This document shows, one piece after another, positions 13,325 through 25,880 of a stretch of 64,000 nucleotides of DNA (positions are counted from its first letter, which is position 1; every line of letters starts with the position of its first letter). Made by a program: the position numbers and the translations under genes. Source of the DNA: Nelumbo lutea. Taxonomy: Eukaryota > Streptophyta > Magnoliopsida > Proteales > Nelumbonaceae. The notes under the pieces are model-generated. The model was not told the origin of the DNA. It searched no databases and worked only from the letters and a program-made list of their open reading frames with translations. The stretch is from assembly GCA_022828595.1 (NCBI GenBank), contig JAKGHH010000003.1, positions 55,293,759-55,357,758 of the forward strand, written 5' to 3'.

Positions 13325-13850
13325 GGGCGGCAACTCCTAGGATAAGGCCAAGAGTCCAAGATAATTCAAGAATTCAAGAATTATCAAAATTCAAGAATTA
13401 TCAAAATTCAAGAATTCAAGATCCATCAAGAATCCAAAGAATTCAAGACTCATCAAGAATTCAAGAATTCAAAGAATCCAAGACTCATCAAGAATTCAAG
13501 AATTCTAGATAATCCAAGATTCATGCATGGATAAGATCAAGGGAGATCGGACGGGGGAGATCAAGTCAAGAAGAGTTCGATCCTATCTACAAGTTTGAGA
13601 TGTTTAGATCAAATCTAATTTCTTTTCCTAGTTCTTTTATAATTTCTCAATGTATAATAAATACTGCTATTTCCCAAAATTATTAATCAATTCCATACTT
13701 CAGATTTTCAGAATTTCCTCAAGTTCTCTTCTTCCTATTTTCGCTACCTTTTTCTCTCTCCTAGAGAAATCGGTGTTTTTCGCTAGGTGCTAGCGGACGC
13801 CCGGTGCTTGCATAGCCAGCTCCGGTTCTCATTGCTTCCACGCTGCATCA
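13300..13850 (+). repeat. 3' LTR of the gypsy element
   Basis: 551 bp, matching 8224-8769 with about 14 substitutions, most of them transitions, and two compensating-length indels (-12 and +17). Followed by the target duplication AAATA. Confidence 0.93.
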
Positions 13851-14089
13851 AAATATATCTTCTTAAACTCTAATTCAAAAAGATCAAGAAGACCCAAGTT
13901 TTGTTTAATCTGGATATACATGAATAATAACATAGAAATTAACAAGGAGAAATGATTTCTGGAAGCCCTTCAGTCCTAATACCGTTTTGTCTAAACAAAA
14001 CTGCCCTTAATGCTGGCCTAGAGTTGTATAATGAAAACCGTGGCTTGGTTGTGTTGGGTCTATTTAGTTGGCTAAATCTTCCTTGTACT

Positions 14090-14646
14090 TGTTGCCAAAA
14101 ATCCAAGAAAAGCATATTCAAATGGCACCTAAAATGAAAGTAAAATAGAGATAAAGAGAAGCAAATACAGAGAACACACAGATTTACGTGGTTCAGCTTA
14201 TAACCTATGTCTAAGGGTGAAGGAGGAGGAGAAATCCACTATGAAGTCAGCAATGAAGAAGAAATACAAAGTTGTGCGCTCACAACCTCACTCACAAAAA
14301 CCCTAAACCCCAAATACACCCAAAGTCTTAACACTTCTCTCTGAAGACAAAGACTAATTATACAAGAGAGAAAACCCCTGAAATGCATAACTCTTCATAT
14401 TCGGTTCGGACCTATAAGCTGAATATGGATCGAGCCCATACTGCCGTGAGGGATATGCCCCGCACCCCCAAAGGTGATTTGTGGTGGAAGTGTAGGGCTT
14501 GGGCCGCATTATGAAATTTTGCCTTTAGGTTTTTCTCGAATTATTTTGGAGTGAATTCGTAAAGTGGGTCACCACAAAGAATTCAAGGCACAAACATAAC
14601 AAATATCCACATTGGCTTAAATTCTCTCAAGCATTAAAGAGTAACA
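14090..14646 (-). repeat. 3' LTR of the second copia element
   Basis: On the - strand it starts TGTTACTC at 14646 right after the purine tract and ends at 14090 with the sequence that also borders the primer site at 18780. About 557 bp, no ORF. Confidence 0.75.
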
Positions 14647-14660
14647 GTCCCCCTCCAACT
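14647..14660 (-). other. Polypurine tract of the second copia element
   Basis: GTTGGAGGGGGAC on the - strand, abutting the 3' LTR start. Confidence 0.75.
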
Positions 14661-17600
14661 TCTCCAACAAAAGCCCCAATGGACAAACTCAAATCTTGCA
14701 AACAGCAATCAAATCCAAGCAATGCTTAAACTTAGCCACAGGAAGAGGATTCGTTAACATATCAGTTGGGTTATCTACAGTACCAATCTTCTTTACAATG
14801 ATATCCCTTTGTTCTATAACATCACAGACATAATGGTACCTCATATCAATGTGTTTCGTCTTCTCATGGTACATTTGTTCCTTGGTTAGATGAATAGAAC
14901 TCTAACTATCATAGTAGACAATAATCACCTTTGGACCCAAACTGAGTTCACCAAATAAACCTCCCAACCAAATAGCCTTTTTAACTACCCCAGCCACTAC
15001 CATATACTCAGCCTCAATAGTAGATAAAGCAATTGTAGACTATAAAGTAGCTTTCCAACTAACAACACAACCACCAATAGAAAATACATAACTTGTGAGT
15101 GATCTTCTCCTATCAAGATCACTTACATAATCTGAATCAGCATAACCCATCAAATTATCAATGCTCCTCCCAAACTCCAAACAAGCATTTGATGTTCCTT
15201 TCAAGTATCTGAGAATCCACTTCACTACCTACCAATGTGTCTTGTTAGGACATGACATATATTTGCTCACCACACTAACTACATTGAAATGTCAAGTTGT
15301 GTGCAAACCATGGTATACTTAATATGCCCAACTGCACTGGAATAAGGGACATGCGATATATATCTTTCTTCTTCATCTTTATATGGTGATAAATTTGCTA
15401 AAAGTTTGAAGTGGGATGCAAGAAGAGTACTTACTAGTTGAGCATCTTTCATGCCAAAATGCCCTAAAACCTTCTCAACATACTTCTATTGTGTCAAATA
15501 CAACTTCCCTGCTTTTCGGTCCCTCTGAATCTCCATGCCAAGAATTTTCTTTGTTGCACCCAAACCTTTCATTTTAAACTCACCACTCAACTTTGTTTTT
15601 AATCAATTGATCTCAAATATTTCTGTTGTTGCAATAAGTATACCATCAACATAAAGTAGTGAGTAAACAAAAAAATCATCTGTAAATTTCCTAAAATAAA
15701 CATAACTATCATACTTGCATTAGGAATACCCAAAAGCCACCACAAAAGAGTCAAATCTTCTATACCTTTGTCTAAGAGACTGTTTTAAGCCATACAAAGA
15801 TTTCTTTAACAAACAAACAAGGTCTTCATTCCCTTCAATAACAAAACCCTCAGGTTGATACATATAAATCTATTCATCAAGTTTTCCATGCAAGAAAATA
15901 ATTTTAACATCTAACCAAGTCTTTTTTTAAAATCGAATCGGACAACAAACCGATCAAGGGTCCGGTTCCCGGGTTGAACAGTCCAAACGTTCGAACCGTT
16001 TAAATGCCTGGGTCAGTGGTTTGTTGACCAAATCAACAGTTTTTGGCAAAATATCAGTTCTGGGGTAAAATGGAACCGATCACTTGACCGGTTTCTGATT
16101 TTTCTGGACCAATCTGGTTTTGAAAACCATGCATTTAACTGTTCTAATTTCAAATTATGTATGGCAACTAAAGCAAGAAAATAATGAATAGAGCTATGCC
16201 TACCAATCGGTGAGAAAACATCATTAAAATCAACAACTTGTACCTGACTATAGCCTTTTGCAACCAATCATGCCTTATGTCTAACATCCTCTACACTTAG
16301 AGTACCTTCTTTCCTTTTGAAAATCCATTTGCATCAAACAATCATCTACTCCCAAGTTTGATTCTTATATAAGGATTCAATCTCTTCATGCGTATATAAT
16401 TGTCAACCACTTAGTAGAATCAATAGATGAGATAGCTTCTGCATAAGTATTAGGTTTTGCAACATCAACATTCTCTACAATTGATAATGCATGGGAAACC
16501 ATATCAACATAACCATATCTCGAAGATGGTCTAACCTCCCTTCTTGTTTTGCCTCTAGCAAAAGAATATTGCTCCTCTTCTTCCTTTTGCATATGTTCTT
16601 CTATTTCAGTAGAATTTGGCACCTAGACTGATGTAAACTAAGGTGAGGAAGAACTTCTAACTTCTAACTCCACCTTCTTTCCTGAACCTTGTGTTTTATC
16701 TATATTACAAGAAATGAAAGACTCCTTTCGGGTGAAGCATAGTAGACTCATCAAAAGTAACATCTTTGCAAACTATGAGTTTTGGTGATTTAGGATCAAA
16801 ACACCACAATCTATACCCCTTCACACCTAAAACATAACCAAGAAATATGCACTTCTTGGCCCTAGGATCAAGCTTTCTTTCATTAACATGTGCATATACT
16901 GGACAACCAAATATTTTCAAATTTGAATAATCAAGGGAGTTGTCAAACCATACCTCTTTTGGAGTCTTACACTCAATGAAAATAGATGGAGATCAATTTA
17001 CCAGGTGACAAGCCATATTAACTACTTCTGCCCAAAAATCCTTGGAAACCAACATTTGACGACGTGCACCTTTCTCTCTCTAGTAGAGTTATGTTCATAC
17101 ATTTTGCAACTCCATTCTGCTATGATGTTTTGGCAATAGTACGGTGCCTTACAATGCCCTAATTTTTGTAGAAATTAAATTCATTTTTGCAGAACTCTAA
17201 ACCATTACGTATTCTCAACCGCTTGACCTTCTTTCCTATTTGCTTTTTAAGCAATATTTTCCATTATTTACAATTCACAAATACATCATTCTTATGCTTT
17301 AGAAAATAAATCTATACCTTCCTAAAGTAGTCATCGATGATGGTAAGAAGATATTGAGCACCACCCTTCGATGGAACTTGTGAAGGTCCCCCATAAATCT
17401 AAGTGAACATAATCCAAAGTGCCATTCGTCCTTTGAATAGTTGTACTGAAGTTGGTTATTTTCTACATCCCAAAAACACAATGTTCATAGAAGTCAAGCT
17501 TTCCTGCACTTTAGCCACAAAGAATATCTCTCCTACTTAATACATTCAGTCCCCTTTCACTCATATAGATTTCCTATTTGCATGCTTTTCATCACAATAA

Positions 17601-18740
17601 GAGCACCCTTACTGACTTTCATAACTCCACCTTAATTGAATACTTACACTCATTAGCATCTAGAGTACTAAGAGAGAAGAGATTTTTCTTTAATTTTGGT
17701 ACATGTCATACATTTATCAATATTCTCACAACACCATCATGTATTTTGATTCAAATTGTTCATTTTTTCATAGCTTTATAGGTGGCATTATTATCCATCA
17801 ATACAACTCCACCATAAATAGATTCGTAAGTGAAGAACCAATCCCTATTGGGACATATATGGTAGGAACAACCCAAATCTAGACCCCATTCATCCTTGGA
17901 TCTAGTTTTGTCATCTGTCACTAAGAGAACATCAACATTCTCATCCTCAACCACACCAGCCTCTGCAGAGTTTTTTTTTTTTCATTTTGGTTTTTGTTTT
18001 TAAACTATAACATTCTGACTTAATGTGCCATTTCTTGTGACAATAGTTGTAGGTTAAATTCTTATGCCTAGATTTTGATCTAGTCTTTGATTTACTATTT
18101 GATCCCTTATCCTTAAACCTCCCTCTTGCAAGCAATTCAGAGTCTTGACTATCACTCCTATATATAGTCAAGTCTTTATCAATCACCTCTTTAAAGAGTA
18201 ATGATTTTTTAAAATCCTCTATACTAATTAATGGTGTATCTTTCATAAATGAAAAAACTCTATAAAAGACTTATATGAGGGTGATAAGGAACAAAGTAAC
18301 AAAAGGGCTTAATCTTCATCTTCAACCTTAACATCAATATTTTGCAAATCAATGATAGTAGAGTTAAATTCATCAATATGAGATTTCATAGGTGTACCTT
18401 CAGCCATACGAAACAGTAATAATTGTTGCTTTTTAATAGAGCTTATTACAAGTGATTTTGACATGTATAGAGACTCAAACTTCAACCACAAAACCGTAGT
18501 GGTCTTCTCATGAACAACTTCTCACAGAACTTTGTTTGATAATAGAAACTGAATTATGATTAGGGCTTTAAAATCTAACTCCCCCCATTCTTCACCACTC
18601 ATAATTTCATGTTTCTTCTCCTTCCTGTATAGAGTTTTGTGTAATCCTTCTTGTCCCAAAATAGCACACATCTTAGCTTGCCAAATATTGAAACTAATGT
18701 TACTATTGAACTTTTCAATATCAAACTTCATTGATGACAT
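14661..18740 (-). pseudogene. Copia gag-pol, heavily broken, with a MITE inserted in RT
   Basis: Gag starts at 18740 on the - strand (MSSMKFDIEKF). Gag lies at 18740-17950, with a zinc knuckle near 18030 whose first Cys is replaced by Tyr (YNYCHKKWHIKSEC). Protease and preintegrase follow at about 17950-17300, integrase to about 16640, RT at about 16330-15500, and RNase H to about 14690. The RT catalytic motif near 15650 reads YVDG, so the second catalytic Asp is lost. A foreign insert of about 200 bp splits RT at 15921-16126. Numerous stops and frame changes leave no ORF longer than about 100 codons. Gag and RNase H wording resembles the Tork group, but I did not test this. Confidence 0.87.
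15921..16126 (+). repeat. Short TIR element (MITE-like) nested in the copia RT
   Basis: The copia RT reads up to ...LEQLNAW on the right and resumes at DVK...FLHG on the left. The ~206 bp between is rich in CCGGTT/AACCGG motifs and non-coding. Its ends are imperfect inverted repeats (TTTTAAAATCGAATCGG against CCAATCTGGTTTTGAAAA). A related copy lies at 27589-27870. A family with these ends is common in plants; I have not assigned it to a superfamily. Confidence 0.7.
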
Positions 18741-18766
18741 TGCAATAGTCAAACGAAAAATAAAAT

Positions 18767-18776
18767 TCTGATACCA
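18767..18776 (-). other. Primer-binding site of the second copia element
   Basis: TGGTATCAGA on the - strand, three bases inside the 5' LTR end at 18780. Initiator tRNA-Met type. Confidence 0.8.
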
Positions 18777-18779
18777 ATT

Positions 18780-18847
18780 TGTTGCGAAAAACCTAAGAAA
18801 AGCACATTTGCTCAATGCTCTGCCTACATGTGAAATTTTGCCTCTGC
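18780..18847 (-). repeat. Truncated 5' LTR of the second copia element
   Basis: The first ~32 bp match the inner end of the LTR at 14090-14121. After a gap, TGAAATTTTGCCT matches 14510-14522. The rest of the ~557-bp LTR is missing. Confidence 0.6.
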
Positions 18848-20138
18848 GTTATTAGGGGAACCAGCTGAGGCCCTTTTACCAGTTGCGGCGTCAGTCTTCC
18901 ATTGAACTAGAGAAGAAGGGGCCTTATACAAGGAAGAATTTTGGAAGGCTGTCTCGAGACATTCGCAATTTTATTTTAATAAAAGGTTAGATTCTATATT
19001 CTACCCCATGATTTAAGTTTGTTTTTATCATTTGAAAACTTCAACTTCTGGATTAATTAAAGGAAATTGGAGTATATTCATTTTGCTTTCTTTTGGACGG
19101 ACGTTTGGTCACTTTAGGGAAGTGTATGCACTAATGTCAAAGCTGTCTATTGTCCAACACTTGAGTTACAACTTTGCACTTCTCAATAAAAATATTTTGT
19201 TTCATTCAAGTTTGGATTGCTCTCAACCAAGCTTTAGAGAGAATTTGATTGGACCATACATCATCAGTTGCTTCTGAAAAAAGTGATGAACTCTATATAG
19301 AGGAAGTTGCTCACTTGTGAAATTATTTTATAAAACTAGTATATAAGAAAACATTTAACCACAAAATAAACTGTTTTGAGGATAAAAGATTAGCTAAAAT
19401 GAACTCCATGTAGGAGGTTTCTTTGACAGAAACTCAGTTTGATTGTCTTTCAATCCTTTTTTTTTTTCATTTTTACTGAAAATAATATTGAATTTTTATT
19501 TGAAAATAGAACAATTTTACACATGTAACTATAATAGCTTTCATGGGACAATGATATTAGAAAAAAAAAATGATGTTTCGCAATCATTATCCACACTAGG
19601 TTGAGTTTTGACTGTGTGGAAAATACTTAAAGGAAAAATATTTTTTTACCAAAATATGGTTATAGATTAATTAAGATGGTCATAACCATATATGCATTTT
19701 TCATGCTGGTTGGATGGATGGTCCATTGTTAATTAAATGCCTTTATGGTTTTGGATTGATTACCTGATTAGATATAGAGAGAAAGCCGTGAGAGTTTCTA
19801 TATATTATTTGGTTATTTATTCTTTATTTTAATTAGTTTATTAGGTGATTGTTATTTTAATTTTTCTAAGGATATTGTATGGAGAACTTTGGTCAAAATA
19901 CAGTTAAAACTTATATATGCAGAAATGTCAATGGAACGATCCTTTGCTAATTAATCACAAAGAGAACTACTTTATTATTTTTACTTTATGTTTTCTAGGA
20001 GGGTATATTATTTATAAGATATTTCTGGTGCACACATACTCAAAAACTAGTTTATATATTAATATATATGCTCTATACAAATGCGCTCATGCATTAACCT
20101 TATAATAAGAGGTGGATACTTGGATTTCTCTTAGTTTA
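18848..20138. other. Non-coding, AT-rich stretch
   Basis: No ORF above 81 codons, no similarity I recognise, no repeat structure beyond poly-A/T runs. Nothing further can be supported. Confidence 0.6.
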
Positions 20139-20141
20139 TAA

Positions 20142-20521
20142 GGGGGCATTCATTTTCTGGATTTTGAGAGGGAGACAGTTGGTCATTGGGATTTTAATTC
20201 CCATTGACCAACAATCCCATGTTCTTTTTTCAGAATTATATGGGGACGGCCAAAAGTTTATTTCCCTGGGTATCATTTACTCAGGTAAGTGATACCTATC
20301 TCCTAAGTGGATAAATAACTTTTCCACCTAGAGGGAAAGTTGCCAACACTTGAATGGGACAAAAATACCCCTTTTAATAATGGATTTTTATGGTTAAAAT
20401 GGTTATTCCTTTATTTATATATAGGAAATAAAAGAAAATTGGATAAATACACTTACCCAGATAAATCTTTCCTAAGAAACACTTACCCAAATAAATAACT
20501 TACCGAAAAGTGAACAAGGCC
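20142..20521 (+). mobile_element. Tourist-like MITE, family A copy 1
   Basis: 380-bp non-coding element. Ends GGGGGCATTCATTTT and, inverted, GGCCTTGTTCACTTTT. Flanked by TAA at 20139-20141 and 20522-20524. The same sequence recurs inverted at 23718-24132 and more diverged at 34556-34896. A 3-bp TAA/TTA target duplication with G-rich TIRs is the signature of PIF/Harbinger (Tourist) MITEs. Confidence 0.8.
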
Positions 20522-20524
20522 TAA

Positions 20525-21261
20525 AAGTCACAAGTCTAATATATATAATTCATAACTATATAATCATATCTAAATTTGTTATATTAATATATATTTATAA
20601 TAATTCTTAATTAAATCCAATGAGTGGCCAGGTAGGACCCATGTCGGTCTACGTGGCATCTTCTAAGGCCCCTTTAGAAATTAAGGAGTACCAAGACTTC
20701 TACATTTTCTCATCTTATGGCTGGCAAGATTAATGCCTGCTTAAGGCTTTACTATGACAAATAATAGATAAAGTGATGTCATAAAAGGGTTCATTAATGA
20801 TACTAACTTTCCTTCACCAATAATCATCAGCCAAGTAGGCCTCTAAAGAACTCTTATTTATGAAGCATGTAGGAGGTGTTCGGAGGTGGTGTATGTGGCT
20901 CTTATGTGTTGATCTTTGATGTTATAGCTTCTTTTCGGGGGTTTTCATCGCAGTTGGTTTGACCGGGCTGTTTTTTCTTTCATGTTTAGTTTGATGTTGC
21001 CACCATTTATGGGAGTCCGTATCTCCTGCCCACGAGAACTCTATCCACATTAATCATAGCCATACATGGAGAATATCTCATCATCTGCATAGTATTATGC
21101 AGGGGGAGATGTTCCCAATTATGGGGGGTAGTGTATTGTGAGTAGGTGTGGGCAGAGTTCTTGTGGGCAGGAGATCCGGAGATGTTCCTAATTTACAGCT
21201 ATAATGTCTTGTGGGTAGTTCTAGGCAGGAGATCAGGATTAGTTGAGCCAATATGCAAAAG
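20525..21261. other. Non-coding stretch with a long inverted repeat
   Basis: No coding potential. Arms at 21021-21042 and 21154-21175 are inverted copies (22 bp, one mismatch) around a 111-bp loop; a third partial copy of the motif (GGCAGGAGATC) lies near 21225. Confidence 0.65.
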
Positions 21262-21722
21262 TGGGTTTATGTTTGTTTAGTAAATTTTTGGCATCAATGG
21301 TGCAACTGCAGCATTGTTTTCTGGAGAAAACGGTGCTGCTGATGTGTGGTTGGAAGTACTGTTTTCTCAGAAAATGGTGCATTTATTTTTGTTTGGAATC
21401 GTTGTTGCAAAGTAGGACGTTTCTTGGAGCAACAACAACTTTTTTTGTTTAATACCAATGTTCGAGGAAACATTTTCAACCCTGATACCCATTTTCCAGT
21501 GCCACATCACTGCCCTGTTAGCAGCAACGAGCTGCAGCTCTAGGAAACGCCAAATTTAGTATTGCTCCAAGCCATGACTTTCCGATTTCCGAGACATAGC
21601 TTGGAACACTATTTTTTTTGAAAAAACAATTCCAAACAAATACCTATTTCCTAGAACACCATTTTTTCCAATGTGACACTGTTGCTCCAAAAAACGGCAA
21701 CCATGCCAAACAGCCGCTTAAT
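21262..21722 (+). mobile_element. MITE-like element, family C copy 1
   Basis: About 460 bp of non-coding sequence repeated in the same orientation at 26833-27274, roughly 70-75% similar by eye, with shared blocks such as GTTTCTTGGAGCAACA and GCAACGAG. The right end, inverted, reads GCTGTTTGGCA; the left end carries a degenerate counterpart. Short ORFs inside are accidental. Confidence 0.6.
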
Positions 21723-21763
21723 AGATTGTGACTAAATTGATTTAAGAAACTATAAGGCGATTT

Positions 21764-22453
21764 TAGGAGTGGTCATCCTTTGCCTGGCTCCGCGCTGCCC
21801 TGCCCTGCCCTGCCCTGCCCAGCCCACAATATAATATAACATATATTATTAACAAATATTTAATAAATTATATTTACTTAATATTTTATATATGCATATA
21901 TTTTTTTATATTAAATGTTTATTATTTTATATAAAACTTGTAACATATTAACATATAATCATGAGTTGATGTGTATCAACAAATGAGTCAATACATGTGT
22001 CAATGCATGAATCAACTCAAGTATGAGAATTGTCCTCTACGCAATGCCTTTATTCTTATTCCTAATGTGGTTGGGACAGCACTCACTATTGAGTTTTATC
22101 AAAAGGCCAAGCCAAATCAAGTCTAAGAATAAAATGAGGTCCATAACTTATTTTTTGTTTCATAGGCCCAAAGCCTAGTCAAACCCAAGCTGCCCAACCT
22201 AGATTGGGCTTGTACAATATATTTTAATTATTATATTATATTATATTATATGTTATTTAATTATATATTAATAAATAATTAAATGTCTATGTCAAGATGC
22301 TGTAGGTTCAAAGTCATTATCCACGGAAAGCCCATAAGCCCAGCCCAAGCCTGTGTAGCTTGCATTCTAGGCTCAGGGTGCGGGGTAGGCCTCCCCTAGC
22401 TGATGCCCTTATCATTGGTGCTAAACCCAGTCAGGCCCATGATCACCCTTAAT
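21764..22453. repeat. Terminal-inverted element with GGTGATCATGGGC-type ends
   Basis: Left end TTAGGAGTGGTCATCC is matched by the inverted right end TTAAGGGTGATCATGGGCC. The interior is AT-rich, with a (CCTGC)n minisatellite at 21790-21820 and a TTATA run near 22225. A second start of the same kind (AGGGTGATCATGGGC) is at 22511, and a 126-bp relative lies at 56173-56298. hAT-type non-autonomous element is a guess. Confidence 0.45.
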
Positions 22454-23714
22454 TTGGGAAGAATTTGAGTTAAATTTGTTAAGAGGTTGTGTTTAATTGA
22501 TTTGATTTAAGATTGGAATTAGGGTGATCATGGGCTAGGCCTATTTTGGGCTTAGAACTTATAGTAAGAGCTATAGCTTGGGCCCAAGCCAGGCCTATAA
22601 TATGTGTATAAAATTTATTTTATACATTATATATTATAAAAAATCATATATAACATGTATTATATACGTGATATTATAATATTTATTATAAAATACAAAA
22701 CATAACATAAAATGATATATATATATATATAAGTAATATGTGTGAACTCTGGCCAGGCCGGCCTTAAGACAAAACCTTAGTATAGGAGTGTAGGACCCAT
22801 GTTGAAAAGATGTCTTACGTTATCTTTTACAAGCAAAGCAGGTTATCTACACCTGTACAACAATAATGTTCTTTTACCACACTAGTTGTACTTGAATTAG
22901 GAATGAGAGAGGCTTATTTCAGTGATTAAAAGTTAGCTTCTTTGGTGTTAGGGTTTTCTTATTACATTGAGAATATGGTAAAATTTCTCAGGGATTCATC
23001 CTTGGACATAAGCACAAATCATGGATGATGGACCCCCTTTAAATCTTCTGTCTTCTTTTGTCTTTTCTTGATTTCTGGCTCAACAACCCAACAAAATCAA
23101 ACATTGTCCCATGGTGAGTCTGAAAACCACCTTAGCTACAATCAGCCAGAGAGACCTTACCGAGTGAGTCAGTTGGTGTCTTCACATCTTATTTATATTA
23201 TATAACCAGTGAATGACCCTGTGTGTTCAGCACCATAGAAGCATTTGCCTAATATAATGAGAATTTAAAATTTTAATTTTCTATACATTTATTACAAATA
23301 TCATCAGCCACCATTGGATAACTCATAATTCGAATTGTAGAATTCTTTTAATTAACTTCTATTTTCTACAAAAAGAAATTATAGAAAAACCTTTTTTATC
23401 ATTTGATTTCCTACATCCATATGAATTCACATTTCTTAATTCTTATTCTAATATTTTATTAGAATTAAGAAACTTTATTTAGGGCTAAAAGAATTTTAGA
23501 AAGAATAAAGAGACTTGGGATAAATATAGCTTTTTGGGTGGTTTATTCTTGATGCACATCCAAATGCATAATATTTTATTTCAATAAGAGCTTTTAGAAT
23601 AGGGCCTAGATTAACACACTTAAATTTTATTTTGATTGAAAATATTTGAACCGTTTTCTTGAATAGAGAGTTACCCAAGTCTGAAATAACCAGGTAAATG
23701 GAGTAAAACCCCAT
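22454..23714. other. Non-coding AT-rich stretch
   Basis: Begins with half of another GGTGATCATGGGC-type repeat (22511-22770), a (TA)n run near 22703-22727, then unique-looking AT-rich sequence without a credible ORF. Confidence 0.55.
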
Positions 23715-23717
23715 TTA

Positions 23718-24132
23718 GCCCCGTTCACTTTTTGGAAAGTTATTTACCCAGGTAAATGCAGTTACTTGGGTAAGTTTCTTTTCTAGGAAACACTTACCTG
23801 GGTAAGTGCGTTTATCCATTTTCTTTTATTTTTCATGTAAATAAGGTAATGATCATTTTAACCATAAAAATCCATTATTAAAAGGGCATTTTTTGTCCCG
23901 TTCAAATGTTTGCAACTTCCCCCCTAGGTTCCCACCTAGGAGATGTGTATCACTTATTTGGGTGATTGTGAGTGATACCCAAGAAAATAAACTTTCCCTG
24001 ATTCCCAAATAAATCTGAAAAAAAATATATATGAAATTCTTGATCAACGGAAACCAAAATCCCATTGACCAACTTTTCCCTCTCTCAAAATCTAAAAAAA
24101 AAAAAGCAAAACAAAAAACAAAAAACGCCCCC
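23718..24132 (-). mobile_element. Tourist-like MITE, family A copy 2 (inverted)
   Basis: 415-bp reverse-orientation copy of 20142-20521. Flanked by TTA at 23715-23717 and 24133-24135. The matching target trinucleotide in both orientations is the best evidence for family and boundaries. The 104-codon ORF inside it is a chance reading. Confidence 0.8.
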
Positions 24133-24135
24133 TTA

Positions 24136-25880
24136 AAGATAAATTGGAGGGAAAACAGTAGAAGCAAGAATCATCTAGAGGATCCATTGTTTTTAGCAGT
24201 TTGGTTTACATTTGACATACTAACAAGTAACAGCATCAATCGTGACACACATGGTTGTCCTAGTATGTCATTTCAGGTGTCGTGATCAAAACATAAAATT
24301 AAAGAAGAGAAGATAGAAGAGGAAGAAAACAACAATTACTCCAGTAATGTGATGCTTTGTTAGGTATGGTCCATCAAGCCCGAATGCCCGAATGAAGGGT
24401 TTTGTCAGGTTGGCAGTCAGCATAAAACTTTTTTTCTTGTATTCTCTCATTGACATAGAAAAATGTGAATGCATGTTCAATACAATTCATTTAGCACAGC
24501 TAACACATTATCTTACCACACTTGAAACCAATGTCAGACATCACACTTTTACTCTTGTATTATTGTCAAAATACATGTAACTGAGGATTTGTTTGAAAGT
24601 TGAAACCATGACTAGACAGACCATTACCAACTAAAAGCTTCCAAAGAAAAATACCTAAAATTTTGTTTTCCTGATAAATTTTGATGACAATAATGGCAGG
24701 GTCCTCCATGATCTCACTCCAATCACAGGCTCACAGCTCTAGGAAAAGAAGAAACAGACAACCAAAGGTGGAGTGTCCACCAAAAAATAATTAAAAAACG
24801 ACAAGTGAGAGAGGATGAGGGAAAGCTATTGACTCAAGTCACTATATAAATCTGAGCTTGGGTTGTCCAGTTTTCTGTCCATTATTACCATTTCAACCAT
24901 AGGTAGGTCAATATCCACCCAAGTTTCCCTATCAGGACACGTGTATAAATAAATGAAAACTGATTAATTCAAAGTCCAAACAGTTCATCCTTCCTATTGG
25001 TCTCTTTCCTTCTCTCTCTTTCTCACTCAGGAAGGAGAAGAAATAAAATAAAGGAAAATTAACATCAAGGATGAGGGGTTGGGCTGTATAGTGATGGTGA
25101 CTATCCTTTTCTCTGTCCTCACGTCTCTATTTCCATTTTTTCAAAGTAGGAATAGTATTCTGATGGTGATGATAAATCACTAGGAGGTAAGCATTTAATA
25201 TGAACACATTAAAGCAAAGCGCACAGATAAAATAATGATGGCTTATCCTTCAATCACCTGACTAGCTTAATTTCCATTCAGAAAAAAAATATATATATAT
25301 TAAAATAAAGCCTTGTTTCAATGGGGCTTTTCTTCAAACACTTGGCTAATCTCTCATTCAAAAAAAAAACAAAAACAAAAAGATATAGAAAAATAAATTT
25401 TAACCCAAATAACAAAGTTGTACCATTTCATTTAGTAACAAACCACATTTATTAATTCAGGTTGCATTTGGATGACGTTCAGGATATGCATTTTTAAAGC
25501 CCCAGATCACCAAATTTAGGCTTTGTGTTTTTGAGCTTAAGAGTGTTTTGATTTTAGATTATGTTTTTAAAATAAACCCTTAAAACACTTCTGTCACATT
25601 TTTGCTTACCACAGCCCAAAACTCACTTATCTAAACATAGTCTTCAAAAGGTTGGTTTGAGTCACACTTTCAAACTTAAAATTACCAAATATATAGAAAG
25701 GGAGTCTCATACAAAAAACACACATAGGTACAGTTGCTATGTGGTCAGTCCGGGGTGGACATTAGCTACTATTATGAAGCATCTTACAACTGGTATGTTG
25801 GTTTGTTTTGTTTAATTCAAGATTTTTTCTACCAAGAAAAGAAAAGAAAGAAAACTAGTATTATTAAGAGAGAGAAAATC
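24136..25880. other. Non-coding stretch
   Basis: No credible gene. Contains pyrimidine-rich (CT) tracts near 25000-25030 and A-rich runs. I see no promoter or exon structure that I would defend. Confidence 0.5.

Larger units (their letters stand above)
8224..13850 (+). mobile_element. Full-length Ty3/gypsy LTR retrotransposon
   Basis: Complete element of about 5.6 kb: 5' LTR, primer site, gag-pol, polypurine tract and 3' LTR. It is bounded by TGATGG...TCA and flanked by perfect 5-bp target duplications AAATA at 8219-8223 and 13851-13855. Order Gag-PR-RT-RH-INT places it in Ty3/gypsy. After the integrase there is a chromovirus-like C-terminal region but no chromodomain I can recognise, so I leave the clade open. 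The LTRs differ at about 14 of roughly 533 aligned bases, plus two indels, which makes it the youngest datable insertion in the window. Confidence 0.95.
14090..18847 (-). mobile_element. Decayed Ty1/copia element with truncated 5' LTR
   Basis: Runs right to left: remnant of the 5' LTR (18780-18847), primer site, gag, protease, integrase, RT, RNase H, polypurine tract and 3' LTR (14090-14646). The 5' LTR keeps only its inner end (TGTTGCGAAA, cf. TGTTGCCAAA at 14090) plus a block resembling 14510-14526, so most of it is deleted. No target duplication can be defined. Many stops and frameshifts show this is much older than the gypsy element next to it. Confidence 0.85.

Noticed and set aside
23853..24167. 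104-codon - strand ORF as a gene
   Set aside because: It lies within MITE family A copy 2 and extends across its end; low-complexity Phe-rich translation.
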